64,000 bases of DNA from Microbacterium sp. MYb54 (lineage in GTDB: Bacteria; Actinomycetota; Actinomycetes; Actinomycetales; Microbacteriaceae). Numbering within the stretch: position 1 is the stretch's first letter; every line of letters starts with the position of its first letter. The stretch lies in assembly GCF_002979515.1 (NCBI RefSeq), contig NZ_PCPA01000009.1, forward strand, positions 1 through 64,000, written 5' to 3'. Positions 35,196-44,214 of this stretch are shown here, in pieces. The notes under the pieces were generated by a model. The model made no database searches. It had not been told where the DNA came from and worked only from the letters and a program-made list of their open reading frames with translations. Both the position numbers and the translations under genes were made by a program.

Positions 35196-36644
35196 TCACA
35201 GGGCCACGAAACGTCCGTTATCCGTGAGCGTGAACCCGTACAGGTGGAAGTACTCGGCCACGTGCTGTACGCGGTGTTGCGCCCGAGCGGACCCGAGCAG
35301 GCCCCCGGTCGGGTCCGCGATCCAGAGCGTGAACAATCGGACAGCAGCGCGGACGATGAACGCGGTCAGGAGGAGGTGCTCCGATTCTGCGGTTTCCCCT
35401 CGAGGGTGCTTGACCCCGTTGTAGTGCCACGCGATCGTGCGGGCGACGCCGACTGTATCGGTTCCGAGGTCCGACCAGTCGACGCCGAGCTGGTGCAGAC
35501 ACCGGTAGATGTCCGTGGCTACCGTGGGGCGGGTTTTTCCGTCCTTGGTGGTTTGATAGGTAGCCTCTTCCCCGGGTTGGCGGCCGAGGAGATCGGATGC
35601 CCGCTCGAATGCGATAGATCCGGTGACGACGAAGTCGTCTGGGGCTGTTGGAACACGGCGCAGCAAAGCGCGGAGGGGACGCAGGAATTGCTGCCACCTG
35701 TCCGACGCGGCACCCCATCCGTCGAGGACATGCTGCGGGAAGGCACCCAAGGGCAGGTAGATGTCGTCGCGGAGGCGCTGCGCGTCTGGGTGGGGTTGGG
35801 TGGCCTCGTTGCGGGTGTCCATGGTGATCAGGTGGTGAAACGGTTCGTAGGTGAAGGTGTCTTCCCCGTCTCGTGCCACCGCGGGAACCGTGCTCCCATA
35901 CGACGGGTCACTGATCTCGTGGTGACGGAAGTACAGGCTTCTGCCGAACACGGCAATGGAGACGAGGTCAAGGAACGCGCGTTGTTCGCGAATGTGGTCG
36001 GCGACCGGACGCGAATCAACGAACTCTGACATGAGGACGACACGGTCGATGATGTCGATCCCGCCTCGACCGTCAGGCCGGTCGCGCACCTCTGTGTCCC
36101 ACTGAGTCCTCAACGTCATCGTCGCGTCGCCCTGACTCCAGGAGACACGCTGTGTGCCCTCCACATGAATGTCGAGGGCACGCACCAGCACCCCGTTCTC
36201 GTGATGCGTGCCTTTCGTCTCCCAGCTTTTCCAGCGCGTGAAAGCGAGCAGCCCGTCCACGTCGGAACGCAGCCGCGTCACGGCGAGGGTATCCGGCATG
36301 TCGACAGCCTCGGCTGGGAAGACCGTGTCACGGGGTTCGAACAGTGTGGTGCTCGGTCGGGCCGAATGGCTCGTGTGCCGGAACACACGGTTCTGGAATA
36401 GATGCGCGGGCCCGTCCTGGGTCTGCAGCAGGAAGTTCCGGGTCGATGTGTCGTCGGAGAAATCACCCCACTCGGTGATTCCCGCGAAGTGGGAGCCCGG
36501 TCGGACGTCCGGGAAAAACGGCACCCGCAACTGCACACCGCGTTCCGTGAGCTCGAGGGTCGCCCCCAACGTCGGGGCGACCTCGTCGCTCTCGTTGTCA
36601 AGGAGACCGGGCGTCGCATCGCCAGTGCGCAGGTTCAGGACCAT
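35196..36644 (-). CDS. ApeA-like HEPN-domain protein, probable abortive-infection factor
   Basis: 482 residues. The N-terminal 300 residues (beta-rich, ending EQRAFLDLVSIAVFGRSLYF) match the layout of ApeA N-terminal domains; the C-terminal 170 residues are a helical HEPN-like domain. The expected R-x4-6-H RNase motif falls in RTIAWHYNGVKH (residues 402-413): N409 and H413 fit RN-x3-H, but the Arg position is Tyr408. ApeA-type proteins protect Escherichia coli from phage as single genes. Leaderless start: TAGCCT (36651-36656) six bases before ATG 36644. Convergent with the nuclease-NACHT gene, 40 bp apart. Confidence 0.72.
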   Translation of the reverse strand: MVLNLRTGDATPGLLDNESDEVAPTLGATLELTERGVQLRVPFFPDVRPGSHFAGITEWGDFSDDTSTRNFLLQTQDGPAHLFQNRVFRHTSHSARPSTTLFEPRDTVFPAEAVDMPDTLAVTRLRSDVDGLLAFTRWKSWETKGTHHENGVLVRALDIHVEGTQRVSWSQGDATMTLRTQWDTEVRDRPDGRGGIDIIDRVVLMSEFVDSRPVADHIREQRAFLDLVSIAVFGRSLYFRHHEISDPSYGSTVPAVARDGEDTFTYEPFHHLITMDTRNEATQPHPDAQRLRDDIYLPLGAFPQHVLDGWGAASDRWQQFLRPLRALLRRVPTAPDDFVVTGSIAFERASDLLGRQPGEEATYQTTKDGKTRPTVATDIYRCLHQLGVDWSDLGTDTVGVARTIAWHYNGVKHPRGETAESEHLLLTAFIVRAAVRLFTLWIADPTGGLLGSARAQHRVQHVAEYFHLYGFTLTDNGRFVAL

Positions 36645-36842
36645 TCCCGCAGGCTACCGAACGACCCGCCTGCCCGAGCACGGTCCCGCACCGATACCTC
36701 GCGTCCAGGGGACAGAATCATCGCACCACGATCGCGTGCTCCCCGCCCACCACCGAACCTGGAGAACTCAGACACACATCCGAGCGGAGAGGAGAACGGG
36801 ACTGCTGACGCAGGCCTCGGAGAAGTTTCCGTGACCAAACCG

Positions 36843-36871
36843 TTGCATTCGTTATCTCGCCGTTATACAGT
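36843..36871 (+). promoter_or_regulatory. Promoter of a candidate small RNA
   Basis: TTGCAT (36843-36848), 17 bases, TACAGT (36866-36871). It points into the structured segment that ends at the terminator 36943-36972. No protein gene begins in between. Confidence 0.5.
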
Positions 36872-36877
36872 GATCAC

Positions 36878-36976
36878 ACGGTGAATGTTTGCTGTGGCAC
36901 TCACCGCATGTGATTGCAGGACACTCTTGGTGCAAGGGACAAGGGCCGGTCGGGAGCCTCTCCGACCGGCCCTTTA
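36878..36976 (+). ncRNA. Candidate small RNA of about 100 nt upstream of marR
   Basis: A good promoter at 36843-36871 and a strong terminator at 36943-36972 bracket about 100 nt with two further hairpins: GGTGA with TCACC (36880-36884 and 36901-36905) and TTGCA with TGCAA (36914-36918 and 36931-36935). marR has its own -10 after the terminator, so this does not look like a simple leader of marR. I cannot match it to a known RNA family. A short frame here has no ribosome-binding site. Confidence 0.42.
36943..36972 (+). terminator. Strong intrinsic terminator
   Basis: An 11-bp perfect G+C-rich stem (36943-36953 with 36962-36972), 8-nt loop, followed by TTTACT on the plus strand. Confidence 0.75.
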
Positions 36977-36998
36977 CTGTTCGCACTATTCTGTGAGG

Positions 36999-37427
36999 AT
37001 GACCGATCGCAAGCTCGCCCTGGAGGCCTGGGAGAGCCTGTTCCGCGCGCAGCACGAACTGTTCACCGAGATGATGAGCGACTTCGAGCACAGCGACATC
37101 GCACAGGCCGAGTACGACGTGCTGCTCACCGTCACCCGCTCCCCCGGCATGACCGCGCGGCTGCGCGACATCACCTCGAACATGTTGATCAGTCAGCCCA
37201 GCGTCTCGCGCCTGGTCGACCGCATGGTCACCCGCGGCCTCGTGGCGAAGTGCGCCGACCCCGACGACGGCCGCGGCGCGCTGATCCGCGCTACCGACGA
37301 GGGCGCACGGGCATTCCGCTCGCTCGCCACCGTGCACGGACGCTCGATCGCCGACCGCATGGCGCGCCTCGACGACGACGAGCTGCGTACCCTGCGCGAC
37401 CTCGCGGAGAAGCTCCGCAAGGGCTGA
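36999..37427 (+). CDS. MarR-family transcriptional regulator
   Basis: 142 residues from ATG 36999. Winged helix around QAEYDVLLTVTRSPGMTARLRDI and SQPSVSRLVDRMVTRGLVAKCADPDDGRGALI, the standard MarR core. TATTCT (36987-36992) lies six bases before the ATG (leaderless; GTGAGG between them may also help). The in-frame ATG at 36885 is rejected because it would read through the terminator. The target is unknown; flotillin follows 169 bp downstream. Confidence 0.9.
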   Translation: MTDRKLALEAWESLFRAQHELFTEMMSDFEHSDIAQAEYDVLLTVTRSPGMTARLRDITSNMLISQPSVSRLVDRMVTRGLVAKCADPDDGRGALIRATDEGARAFRSLATVHGRSIADRMARLDDDELRTLRDLAEKLRKG

Positions 37428-37596
37428 GCCCGCTTCTGCACAACACTCAGTTGTGCCGCAGTTCCCACTTCATTCGGCTTGAGATGACGGCTGTCGCGTC
37501 GCGGACGCGCTGCGTCTGGCAGGGTGGGGTGCATACGCCCGCGCTCGTCGCCGGCACGTCAGACCACCCCCTCGGGGGGAACCAGGGAGGTCATTC

Positions 37597-39216
37597 ATGG
37601 AGATCGCCGGAATCGTCGGAGTCTTCGTCATCATCGGCATCGCCGTCGTCGTCGCCGTCGTCATTCTGCTCATCCTGCTGTTGTTCGCACGCAGCTGGAT
37701 CAAGGTCGCTCGAGCCGACGAGGCCCTCGTCATCTCGGGCCGCAAGCAGAAGGTGCAGACGGCCGTCATCGCGACCGACGGGTCGAGCAGGTCAGAGATG
37801 TCGGAGTCGCCCGTCACGGTCATCGTGAACGGCAAGTCGCTCGTCAACCCGATCACGCAGCGCCACGAGATCATCTCGCTGCGCTCCCGCCAGGTCTCCC
37901 TCAACGCCGAGGCGCAGTCGCTCGACAGCGTCACGCTGAACGTCGACGGTGTCGCGATCGTGAAGATCGGCTCCGACCCGATCCTGGTCCGCCGCGCAGC
38001 CGAGCGATTCGCCTCGCAGGACAAGGCCATCGAGCAGTTCACGACCGAGCAGCTCGAAGGTGCCCTCCGTGGCATCGTCGCCACCCTCTCGGTCGTCGAG
38101 CTCATGCGCGAGCGCAAGAAGTTCTCCGACCAGATCGCCGCCGACGTCTCGCAGGAGCTCGCCGAGCAGGGCCTGATCCTCGACTCGTTCCAGATCAAGG
38201 GCATCACCGACAAGGTCGGCTACATCCAGTCGCTCGGTGCCCCCGAGATCCAGGCGAAGCGTCAGTCGGCGGAGATCTCGCAGACCAACGCCGACCGTGC
38301 GATCAACCAGAAGAACATCGCCAACAAGGAAGCCAACCTGATCGAGCAGACTGCGCTCGACACGAACACGGCCAACTCCGACTCCGGCATCGGTCGCGCC
38401 AGGGCCGAGGCGGAGCAGGCCGAGGCTCTCGCCCGTGCTCAGGCAGAGCAGGCCGTTCTGCAGCAGCAGGCCGAGAACAAGCAAGCCCAGCTCGACGCCG
38501 ACGTCAAGCGCGTCGCCGACGCGCAGCGGTACGAGGCCGAGACCCGCGCCCAGGCCGAGCTCTACACGCGCGAGAAGGCGGCAGAGGCCGCCGCGATCGA
38601 GCAGGTCAAGCAGGCCGAGGCTCGCACGCGCATCGCCGAGCAGCAGGCACAGGCCGACAAGGCCCGCGCCGATGGTGAGGCCACGGCCGCGATCGCCAAG
38701 GCGACCGGTGAGGCCAACGCCCTTCGCGCACAGGCCGAAGCAGAAGCCGAGGCCCGCCGTCTGCGCGCCAACGCCGAGGCAGACGCCATCCGTGCCGAGG
38801 GTGATGCCCGCGCCGCCGCCCTCGAGGCCGAGGCCAAAGCCATCGCATCGAACCAGGATGCGTTCCTCTCGCAGCGTGTTCTCGAGGTGCTGCCGTCGAT
38901 CATGGCGGAGTTCTCCAAGGGCTACGCGGCGATCGGCAACGTCTCCATCATCGGCAGCTCGGGCGAAGACGGTGCGTCCCAGGTCGTCGGCGCCGACAGC
39001 GCGATCGCGATGCGGTCGGTGTTCGACAGCGTGCACTCGGCAACCGGACTCGACCTCGCCGGGATCATCCAGGGCCAGGCCGTCGGCCGCGGTTTCGGCG
39101 AGGGCGTGGCTGCAGCCAGCGCTCCCGCCCCGGCGAAGACCCGGGTCTCGACGCCGAGCACTCCGACATCGAGCACTCCGCCGCCGCCCGCCTCACCTGT
39201 CGCAGACGCGGAGTAG
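37597..39216 (+). CDS. Flotillin-like SPFH-domain membrane scaffold protein
   Basis: 539 residues. An N-terminal membrane helix (5-30) is followed by an SPFH/band-7 domain (about 35-220) and a long Ala/Glu/Arg-rich coiled coil (about 225-430, many AEA repeats), then a Pro/Thr/Ser-rich tail. Flotillins organise membrane microdomains. AGGGAGG precedes the ATG. The usual NfeD-type partner is not adjacent. A terminator hairpin (39238-39272) follows. Confidence 0.9.
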   Translation: MEIAGIVGVFVIIGIAVVVAVVILLILLLFARSWIKVARADEALVISGRKQKVQTAVIATDGSSRSEMSESPVTVIVNGKSLVNPITQRHEIISLRSRQVSLNAEAQSLDSVTLNVDGVAIVKIGSDPILVRRAAERFASQDKAIEQFTTEQLEGALRGIVATLSVVELMRERKKFSDQIAADVSQELAEQGLILDSFQIKGITDKVGYIQSLGAPEIQAKRQSAEISQTNADRAINQKNIANKEANLIEQTALDTNTANSDSGIGRARAEAEQAEALARAQAEQAVLQQQAENKQAQLDADVKRVADAQRYEAETRAQAELYTREKAAEAAAIEQVKQAEARTRIAEQQAQADKARADGEATAAIAKATGEANALRAQAEAEAEARRLRANAEADAIRAEGDARAAALEAEAKAIASNQDAFLSQRVLEVLPSIMAEFSKGYAAIGNVSIIGSSGEDGASQVVGADSAIAMRSVFDSVHSATGLDLAGIIQGQAVGRGFGEGVAAASAPAPAKTRVSTPSTPTSSTPPPPASPVADAE

Positions 39217-39237
39217 CCGCACCATCACCACAGCACA

Positions 39238-39272
39238 GCGGATGCCGCGATCGATTCGGTCGCGGCATCCGC
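39238..39272 (+). terminator. Terminator of the flotillin gene
   Basis: A perfect 13-bp stem (39238-39250 with 39260-39272) with a 9-nt loop, 21 bp after the flotillin stop and before hrpB. Confidence 0.7.
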
Positions 39273-39300
39273 TGTCTTCCCGACCGGGCAGACTGTGAGG

Positions 39301-41853
39301 ATGACGTCCGCCGCCTTCGACCTCGCCGCCATCGGCGCAGGACTCTCGTTCGCGGCCGCCCTCGATGAGCTCTCCACGACGCTCGATACGAGCACGTCAG
39401 CGGTGGTGAGTGCCCCTCCAGGCACGGGCAAGACCACGCTGGTGCCGCCACTGCTCGCATCGCGCTCCTCCGGCCGCGTGATCGTCACCCAGCCGCGGCG
39501 CGTCGCCGCCAGGGCAGCCGCGCGCCGGCTCGCGCAGCTCGATGGCACACCGCTCGGCACTCGCGTGGGGTTCACCGTCCGTGGCGAGCGCGCGGTCGCA
39601 CGAGAGACGCAGGTCGAGTTCGTCACGGCGGGCGTGCTGCTCCGACGTCTGCTGAGCGACCCCGGTCTCACGGGCGTGGATGCCGTGATCATCGACGAGG
39701 TGCACGAGCGCGCGCTCGAGACCGACCTCCTGATCGGTCTGCTCTCTGAGGTGCGCGAGCTGCGAGACGACCTGGTGCTCATCGCCATGTCGGCGACCCT
39801 CGACGCCGCGCGTATCGCCGCCGTCATCGGTACCGACGACGAGCCCGCTCCGATCGTCGACCACGACGTTCCCGCCTTCCCGCTCACCGAACGCTGGGCC
39901 CCGAGTCCCGTCCCGCGCCTCGATGAGCGCGGCGTCACCTGGGGGTTCCTCGATCACGTCGCGCAGACCACGGCATCTGCCGCCCGGGAGCTGGTCCGCG
40001 AAGACCCGGCGGCCGACGTGCTGGTCTTCGCCCCGGGTGCACGCGAGGTGTCGGAGATCGCACGCCGGGTCCGCGACAACACCGACGCGTTCGACGTGCG
40101 GGAGCTGCACGGTCAGATGCCCGCTGCCGAGCAGGACGCCGTGATCCGCGGTCGACGCCCCGACGAGTCGGCCCGCATCATCGTCACGACCTCGCTCGCT
40201 GAGTCTTCGCTCACGGTGCCGGGCGTGCGGCTGGTCGTCGACACCTGCCTGGCCCGCGCCCCGCAACGCGACGTCGGGCGCGGCATGACCGGTCTCGTGA
40301 CCTCCGCAGCGTCCCGCTCGTCGTGCGTGCAGCGCGCCGGTCGGGCCACCCGTCAGGGGCCAGGCACCGTCGTCCGCTGCATCGACGAACGCACCTACGC
40401 CACCGCCCCCGCACGCCCGACTCCCGAGATCGCCTCGAGCGACCTTGCGGATGCGGCCCTCCTGCTCGCGTGCTGGGGTGCGCCGGGCGGGGCTGGTCTG
40501 CGACTGATCGACCCGCTGCCCGCCGCAAACCTGGCCGACGCCATCACGGTGCTGCACGGCCTCGGAGCGATCGACGACGAGGGCCGCGTCACCGACGAGG
40601 GCCGCTCCCTGGCTCGTATCCCGACCGATCCGCGGCTCGCCAGAGCACTCCGTGACGGCGGCCCGGTGGTGGGTGCTCGACTCGCCGCCGAGATCGTCGC
40701 GCTTCTGGGCGGAGACCTGCGCACCGCGGACTCCGACGTCGCGCAGGCTTTGATCACCCTCCGGGGCGGGCGCACACCGGATGCACGTCGTTGGCACAGC
40801 GATGCCGATCGCCTCGAGCGCATGATCGCGTCGACTCCGGGTGTGCGCGCCGACCTCGACAGCGTCGGCCTCGTGATCGCGCTGGCGTTCCCCGAGCGGG
40901 TCGCCCGCCGCGTGGATCGCAGCGCCGGCGGGGCGACTTTCCTGCTGGCATCCGGAACCCGCGCAGGAGTGACCGGTCCGCTCGCGGCGGTCGAGTGGCT
41001 GGCCATCGCAGACGTCGCTCGGGCGTCCGGGCGCGCGTCTGCCGGCACCGGCGCGATCATCCGGTCCGCGGCGACGCTCACCGAGGAGCAGATGGAACGG
41101 GCAGCGAGCCATCTGATCACCGACCGTGTCGAGGCGGAGTTCGTCGGAGGTCGCGTCCAGGCTCGTCGCGAGAGCCGCGTCGGCGCGATCCTGCGTTCCT
41201 CGGCTCCGGTGCGCGCATCGGCCGAAGAGGGGCGGGACGCCGTTCGCCGCACGCTTCGGCGCGACGGCCTGAGCATGTTCACCTGGGCCCCGGCCGCTGT
41301 CGACCTGCGATGCCGCTTGGCGCTGCTGCACCGCGAGCTGGGAGCACCCTGGCCTGATGTGTCGGATGCCGGACTCCTCATCGACCTCGACGCCTGGCTC
41401 GCGCCGGAGCTCGACTCCCTGGCCGGTGGCACCCCTGCCGCACGGCTGGAGCTCGCGTCGGCGCTGCGCCGGCTGCTGCCGTGGCCAGAAGCGGTGCGCC
41501 TGGATGAACTCGTCCCCGAACGACTCGAAGTACCCAGCGGATCCCGCATCCGCATCACGTATCCGGCCCCCGACGACCCGGACGCCCGGCCCGTCGTCGC
41601 CGTGAAGCTGCAGGAGTGCTTCGGCTGGGCCGAGACTCCGCGGCTGGTCGACGGCCGCGTGCCCGTGCTCTTCCACCTGCTCTCGCCCGCCGGGCGGCCA
41701 CTCGCCGTCACCGACGACCTCACCTCGTTCTGGTCGGGCCCCTACGCTCACGTGCGCGCCGAGATGCGCGGGCGCTACCCGAAGCATCCGTGGCCCGAAG
41801 ACCCCTGGGCCGCGGTGCCGACCAGGCACACCAAGGGCCGCGCGGCACGCTGA
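39301..41853 (+). CDS. hrpB: ATP-dependent RNA helicase HrpB (DEAH box)
   Basis: 850 residues from ATG 39301; GTG 39295 is an in-frame alternative. Walker A APPGTGKTTLVPP, DEAH-type box IIDEVHERALETD, motif III AMSATLDAARI, and motif VI SRSSCVQRAGRATRQGPG. The C-terminal HrpB_C region is present (PWPEAVRLDELVPERLEVPSG). HrpB is an accessory DEAH helicase; its role in RNA processing is only partly known. The length fits the family (about 820-850). A long antisense open frame covering it is a codon-bias shadow. Confidence 0.93.
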   Translation: MTSAAFDLAAIGAGLSFAAALDELSTTLDTSTSAVVSAPPGTGKTTLVPPLLASRSSGRVIVTQPRRVAARAAARRLAQLDGTPLGTRVGFTVRGERAVARETQVEFVTAGVLLRRLLSDPGLTGVDAVIIDEVHERALETDLLIGLLSEVRELRDDLVLIAMSATLDAARIAAVIGTDDEPAPIVDHDVPAFPLTERWAPSPVPRLDERGVTWGFLDHVAQTTASAARELVREDPAADVLVFAPGAREVSEIARRVRDNTDAFDVRELHGQMPAAEQDAVIRGRRPDESARIIVTTSLAESSLTVPGVRLVVDTCLARAPQRDVGRGMTGLVTSAASRSSCVQRAGRATRQGPGTVVRCIDERTYATAPARPTPEIASSDLADAALLLACWGAPGGAGLRLIDPLPAANLADAITVLHGLGAIDDEGRVTDEGRSLARIPTDPRLARALRDGGPVVGARLAAEIVALLGGDLRTADSDVAQALITLRGGRTPDARRWHSDADRLERMIASTPGVRADLDSVGLVIALAFPERVARRVDRSAGGATFLLASGTRAGVTGPLAAVEWLAIADVARASGRASAGTGAIIRSAATLTEEQMERAASHLITDRVEAEFVGGRVQARRESRVGAILRSSAPVRASAEEGRDAVRRTLRRDGLSMFTWAPAAVDLRCRLALLHRELGAPWPDVSDAGLLIDLDAWLAPELDSLAGGTPAARLELASALRRLLPWPEAVRLDELVPERLEVPSGSRIRITYPAPDDPDARPVVAVKLQECFGWAETPRLVDGRVPVLFHLLSPAGRPLAVTDDLTSFWSGPYAHVRAEMRGRYPKHPWPEDPWAAVPTRHTKGRAAR

Positions 41854-41872
41854 GCGCCGACCGGACGGCGCC

Positions 41873-42607
41873 TCAGCGCGTCCGTCTACGCAGCGTGAGC
41901 GACGCCAGCACCAACGCCGCCACCGCGAACGCGACGACCACGAGCAGCGGACCGAACACGTCCCATCCCTCATCGCCGGCCGCGACGGCGTTGATCGTAT
42001 CGATCGCATAGCTCAACGGCAGCCAGTCCGAGATGGCGTGCAGCACGTCGGGCATCTGGTCGCGGGGCATGAACAGTCCGCCGAGGATGATCTGTGGGAA
42101 CACCAGCAGCGGCATGAACTGCACCGCCTGGAACTCGGTCTGGGCGAACGCACTCGCCAGCAGCCCGAGCGCCGTGCCGAGAAGTGCGTCGACGATCGCG
42201 ACCAAGCCCAGCTGCCACAGCGGCCCGTCGACATCGAGCCCGCACACCCCCACCGCGAACGACACCGTGATGACCGCTTGCAGCAGCGCCATCACCCCGA
42301 AGGCGAGGGCATAGCCGAGGATGAAGTCGGCCTTGTCGAGGGGCGTGGTCATCAGACGCTCGAGGGTGCCGGAGCGGCGCTCGCGCAAGGTGGTGATCGA
42401 TGTGATGAGGAACATCACGATGAACGGGAACAGCGCCAGGATCGCGCCGCCGAACTGATCGAACACGCCCTCCTGATCGCTGAACAACCAGGCGAAGAGG
42501 CCCACGAGCAGGCTCGGCGCGACGAGCATCAGGACGATCGACCGGGGATCGTGCCGCAGCTGTGTGAGCACGCGGCCGGCGGTCGCGAACATCCGGCGGC
42601 CGTTCAT
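41873..42607 (-). CDS. ABC-2-type transporter permease
   Basis: 244 residues, six membrane helices, with the ABC-2 signature LRERRSGTLERLMTTPLDKADFILGY after the second helix and LVFPQIILGGLFMPRDQMPD. It pairs with the ATPase whose stop overlaps its start by 4 bp (42604-42607). Exporters of this type move drugs or polyketides; a TetR regulator upstream supports drug-induced expression. Confidence 0.9.
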   Translation of the reverse strand: MNGRRMFATAGRVLTQLRHDPRSIVLMLVAPSLLVGLFAWLFSDQEGVFDQFGGAILALFPFIVMFLITSITTLRERRSGTLERLMTTPLDKADFILGYALAFGVMALLQAVITVSFAVGVCGLDVDGPLWQLGLVAIVDALLGTALGLLASAFAQTEFQAVQFMPLLVFPQIILGGLFMPRDQMPDVLHAISDWLPLSYAIDTINAVAAGDEGWDVFGPLLVVVAFAVAALVLASLTLRRRTR

Positions 42608-43389
42608 TCTCCTACCTCCTCATGCCGGTCACGCGCTTCACGGCGTGATCGCCGCGTGTCCTCGATGCCGGCCGCGCGATCACGCTCGATCAGAGCGAGG
42701 AATGCGGCTTCGGCATCGGCGGTTCCGGTGTCGGAGAGAAGGGCCTTCGGAGTCGTGTCCGCGATGATCCGTCCTTCGCGCATCAGCAGCAGTCGGTCGC
42801 AGCGCACGGCCTCATCCATCACGTGGCTCGACACGATGAGCGTCACTCCCCGATCAGCCAGGCCGCGGAAGAGCGTCCACAGCTCGGCACGCAGCACGGG
42901 GTCGAGTCCGACCGTCGGCTCGTCCAGCACGACGAGTTCGGGCGAGCCGATCAGCGCCACGGCGAGTGACACCCGCGTGGCCTGTCCTCCGCTCAGGGAG
43001 TCGACGAGCTGCCCCGCCTGCGGGCCGAGACCGACCTCTTCGATGACCCGGTCGACGTCGCCCTTGGGGGCTTTCAGCAGCGAGGCGAAGTAGGAGAGGT
43101 TCTGGCGCACGCTGAGGTCGCCGTACACCGATGCTCCTTGCGTGCCGTAGGCGACGCGGTGCCGCAGCTGTCGCGACCCTCCCGGCTCACCCAGTACCGT
43201 CACATCGCCCGAAGCGATCTTCTGCACCCCGACGATCGAGCGCATGAGCGTGGTCTTGCCGCAGCCCGACGGCCCCAACAGACCGGTGATCTGACCCCGG
43301 GGGATCGCGAGATCGATGCCCTCGAACACATGCACCGCGCCGCGTCGCACGCGCAGCTGCGAGATCTCGACAGCCGATTTATTCATCAT
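42604..43389 (-). CDS. ABC transporter ATP-binding protein
   Basis: 261 residues from ATG 43389 (the next codon is also ATG). Walker A GLLGPSGCGKTT, signature LSGGQATRVSLA, Walker B LVVLDEPTVGLDP and the H-loop SSHVMDEA. A polar tail of about 30 residues follows. The start is set by a near-consensus promoter that ends seven bases before it. Forms an exporter with the ABC-2 permease. Confidence 0.92.
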   Translation of the reverse strand: MMNKSAVEISQLRVRRGAVHVFEGIDLAIPRGQITGLLGPSGCGKTTLMRSIVGVQKIASGDVTVLGEPGGSRQLRHRVAYGTQGASVYGDLSVRQNLSYFASLLKAPKGDVDRVIEEVGLGPQAGQLVDSLSGGQATRVSLAVALIGSPELVVLDEPTVGLDPVLRAELWTLFRGLADRGVTLIVSSHVMDEAVRCDRLLLMREGRIIADTTPKALLSDTGTADAEAAFLALIERDRAAGIEDTRRSRREARDRHEEVGE

Positions 43390-43425
43390 GCGATGAATTA
43401 TCCGCCTGCGGGTCGATCGCGTCAA
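43381..43425 (-). promoter_or_regulatory. Promoter and operator of the ABC exporter operon
   Basis: TTGACG (43420-43425), exactly 17 bases, GATAAT (43397-43402), then seven bases to ATG 43389: a near-consensus leaderless promoter. The inverted repeat ATTCATC-ATGC-GATGAAT (43381-43398) covers the -10 edge and start codon and is the probable site of the TetR protein encoded upstream. Confidence 0.7.
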
Positions 43426-43444
43426 CGGGGTTCGCGTGCTGCCC

Positions 43445-43530
43445 CCGCACAACTTCGGAGAGCGGAGCCGACGCGCCACCACCCGCTGCGAGGTGCCCGC
43501 GTGTCAGCACGGAACTCCGAAGCTGTGCGG
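43445..43530. repeat. Imperfect long inverted repeat between tetR and the ABC operon
   Basis: 16-nt arms (43445-43460 and 43515-43530) match at 15 of 16 positions and enclose 54 nt. It could terminate tetR transcription or be an intergenic palindromic element. Confidence 0.5.
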
Positions 43531-43575
43531 AACGGCGGCGCGGGGGCGTCGGGGCGGCTGCAGGGGGCGTCGGGG

Positions 43576-44172
43576 TCAGTCGAAGAGGTAGCGCTGCAGG
43601 GTCGGGCCGACCCGGGCGACGAGCTCATCGACCGATGCGGCCGCGAGCGCCGGAAGCCGCAGCACGTAGCGGGCGATGAGCATGCCGGCGATCTGCGATG
43701 CGACGAGTGAGGCCCGGAGATCTGCGTCGTCGGCATCGAGGCTTCGAGCGACGCGGGAGAGGAGCTCACGCGACAGGAACCCTGCCAGCAACGGGGTCGT
43801 GAGCCGACTCCCGATCGCGGTGCGCAACAGCATGACCCCGCGTCTTCGCACCTCCGGCTGTTCGAAGGCCTCGAGGACGTAGCGGATCAGACGTTCGCCG
43901 ATCTCGCCGCGAGGCCCCGCGAGGATCCCCGGCACGTCGATGTCCGGCCGCAGCGGGATGCCCACAGCTTCGGCGAAAAGATCGGCCTTGGTGCCGAAGT
44001 AGTGGTGCACGAGCGCCGAGTCCACCCCGGCGCGAGCGGCGATCGAGCGGATCGTCGCGCCGTCGTACCCCTTCTCGCCGAAGTCGTCGACCGCGGCCGC
44101 GATGATGCGCGCCCGCGAGTCGGAGACGCCCCGCGGGCGGCCGCGACGCCGCGGAGGCTTCTGCTCGGTCAT
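43576..44172 (-). CDS. TetR-family regulator
   Basis: 198 residues. The N-terminal helix-turn-helix reads IIAAAVDDFGEKGYDGATIRSIAARAG then SALVHHYFGTKADLFAEA; the rest is a helical ligand domain with a TetR_C-like part. It lies upstream of and in line with the ABC exporter, whose promoter carries a palindrome, so it probably represses that operon. Confidence 0.9.
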   Translation of the reverse strand: MTEQKPPRRRGRPRGVSDSRARIIAAAVDDFGEKGYDGATIRSIAARAGVDSALVHHYFGTKADLFAEAVGIPLRPDIDVPGILAGPRGEIGERLIRYVLEAFEQPEVRRRGVMLLRTAIGSRLTTPLLAGFLSRELLSRVARSLDADDADLRASLVASQIAGMLIARYVLRLPALAAASVDELVARVGPTLQRYLFD

Positions 44173-44214
44173 GCCCGTCAGCCTACGACTTCGCTCCGCG
44201 CCCCGGACCCGGGT

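Noticed and set aside
36885..36998. Upstream in-frame start of marR
   Set aside because: It would require translation through a strong terminator; ATG 36999 has its own -10.
38250..38880. Repetitive GC-rich DNA suggesting tandem repeats or CRISPR
   Set aside because: It encodes the Ala/Glu coiled coil of flotillin; units are imperfect and in frame, with no spacers.
39397..42009. Very long minus-strand open frame opposite hrpB
   Set aside because: Composition is a codon-bias shadow: no domain, no ribosome-binding site, and the sense frame has all HrpB motifs.
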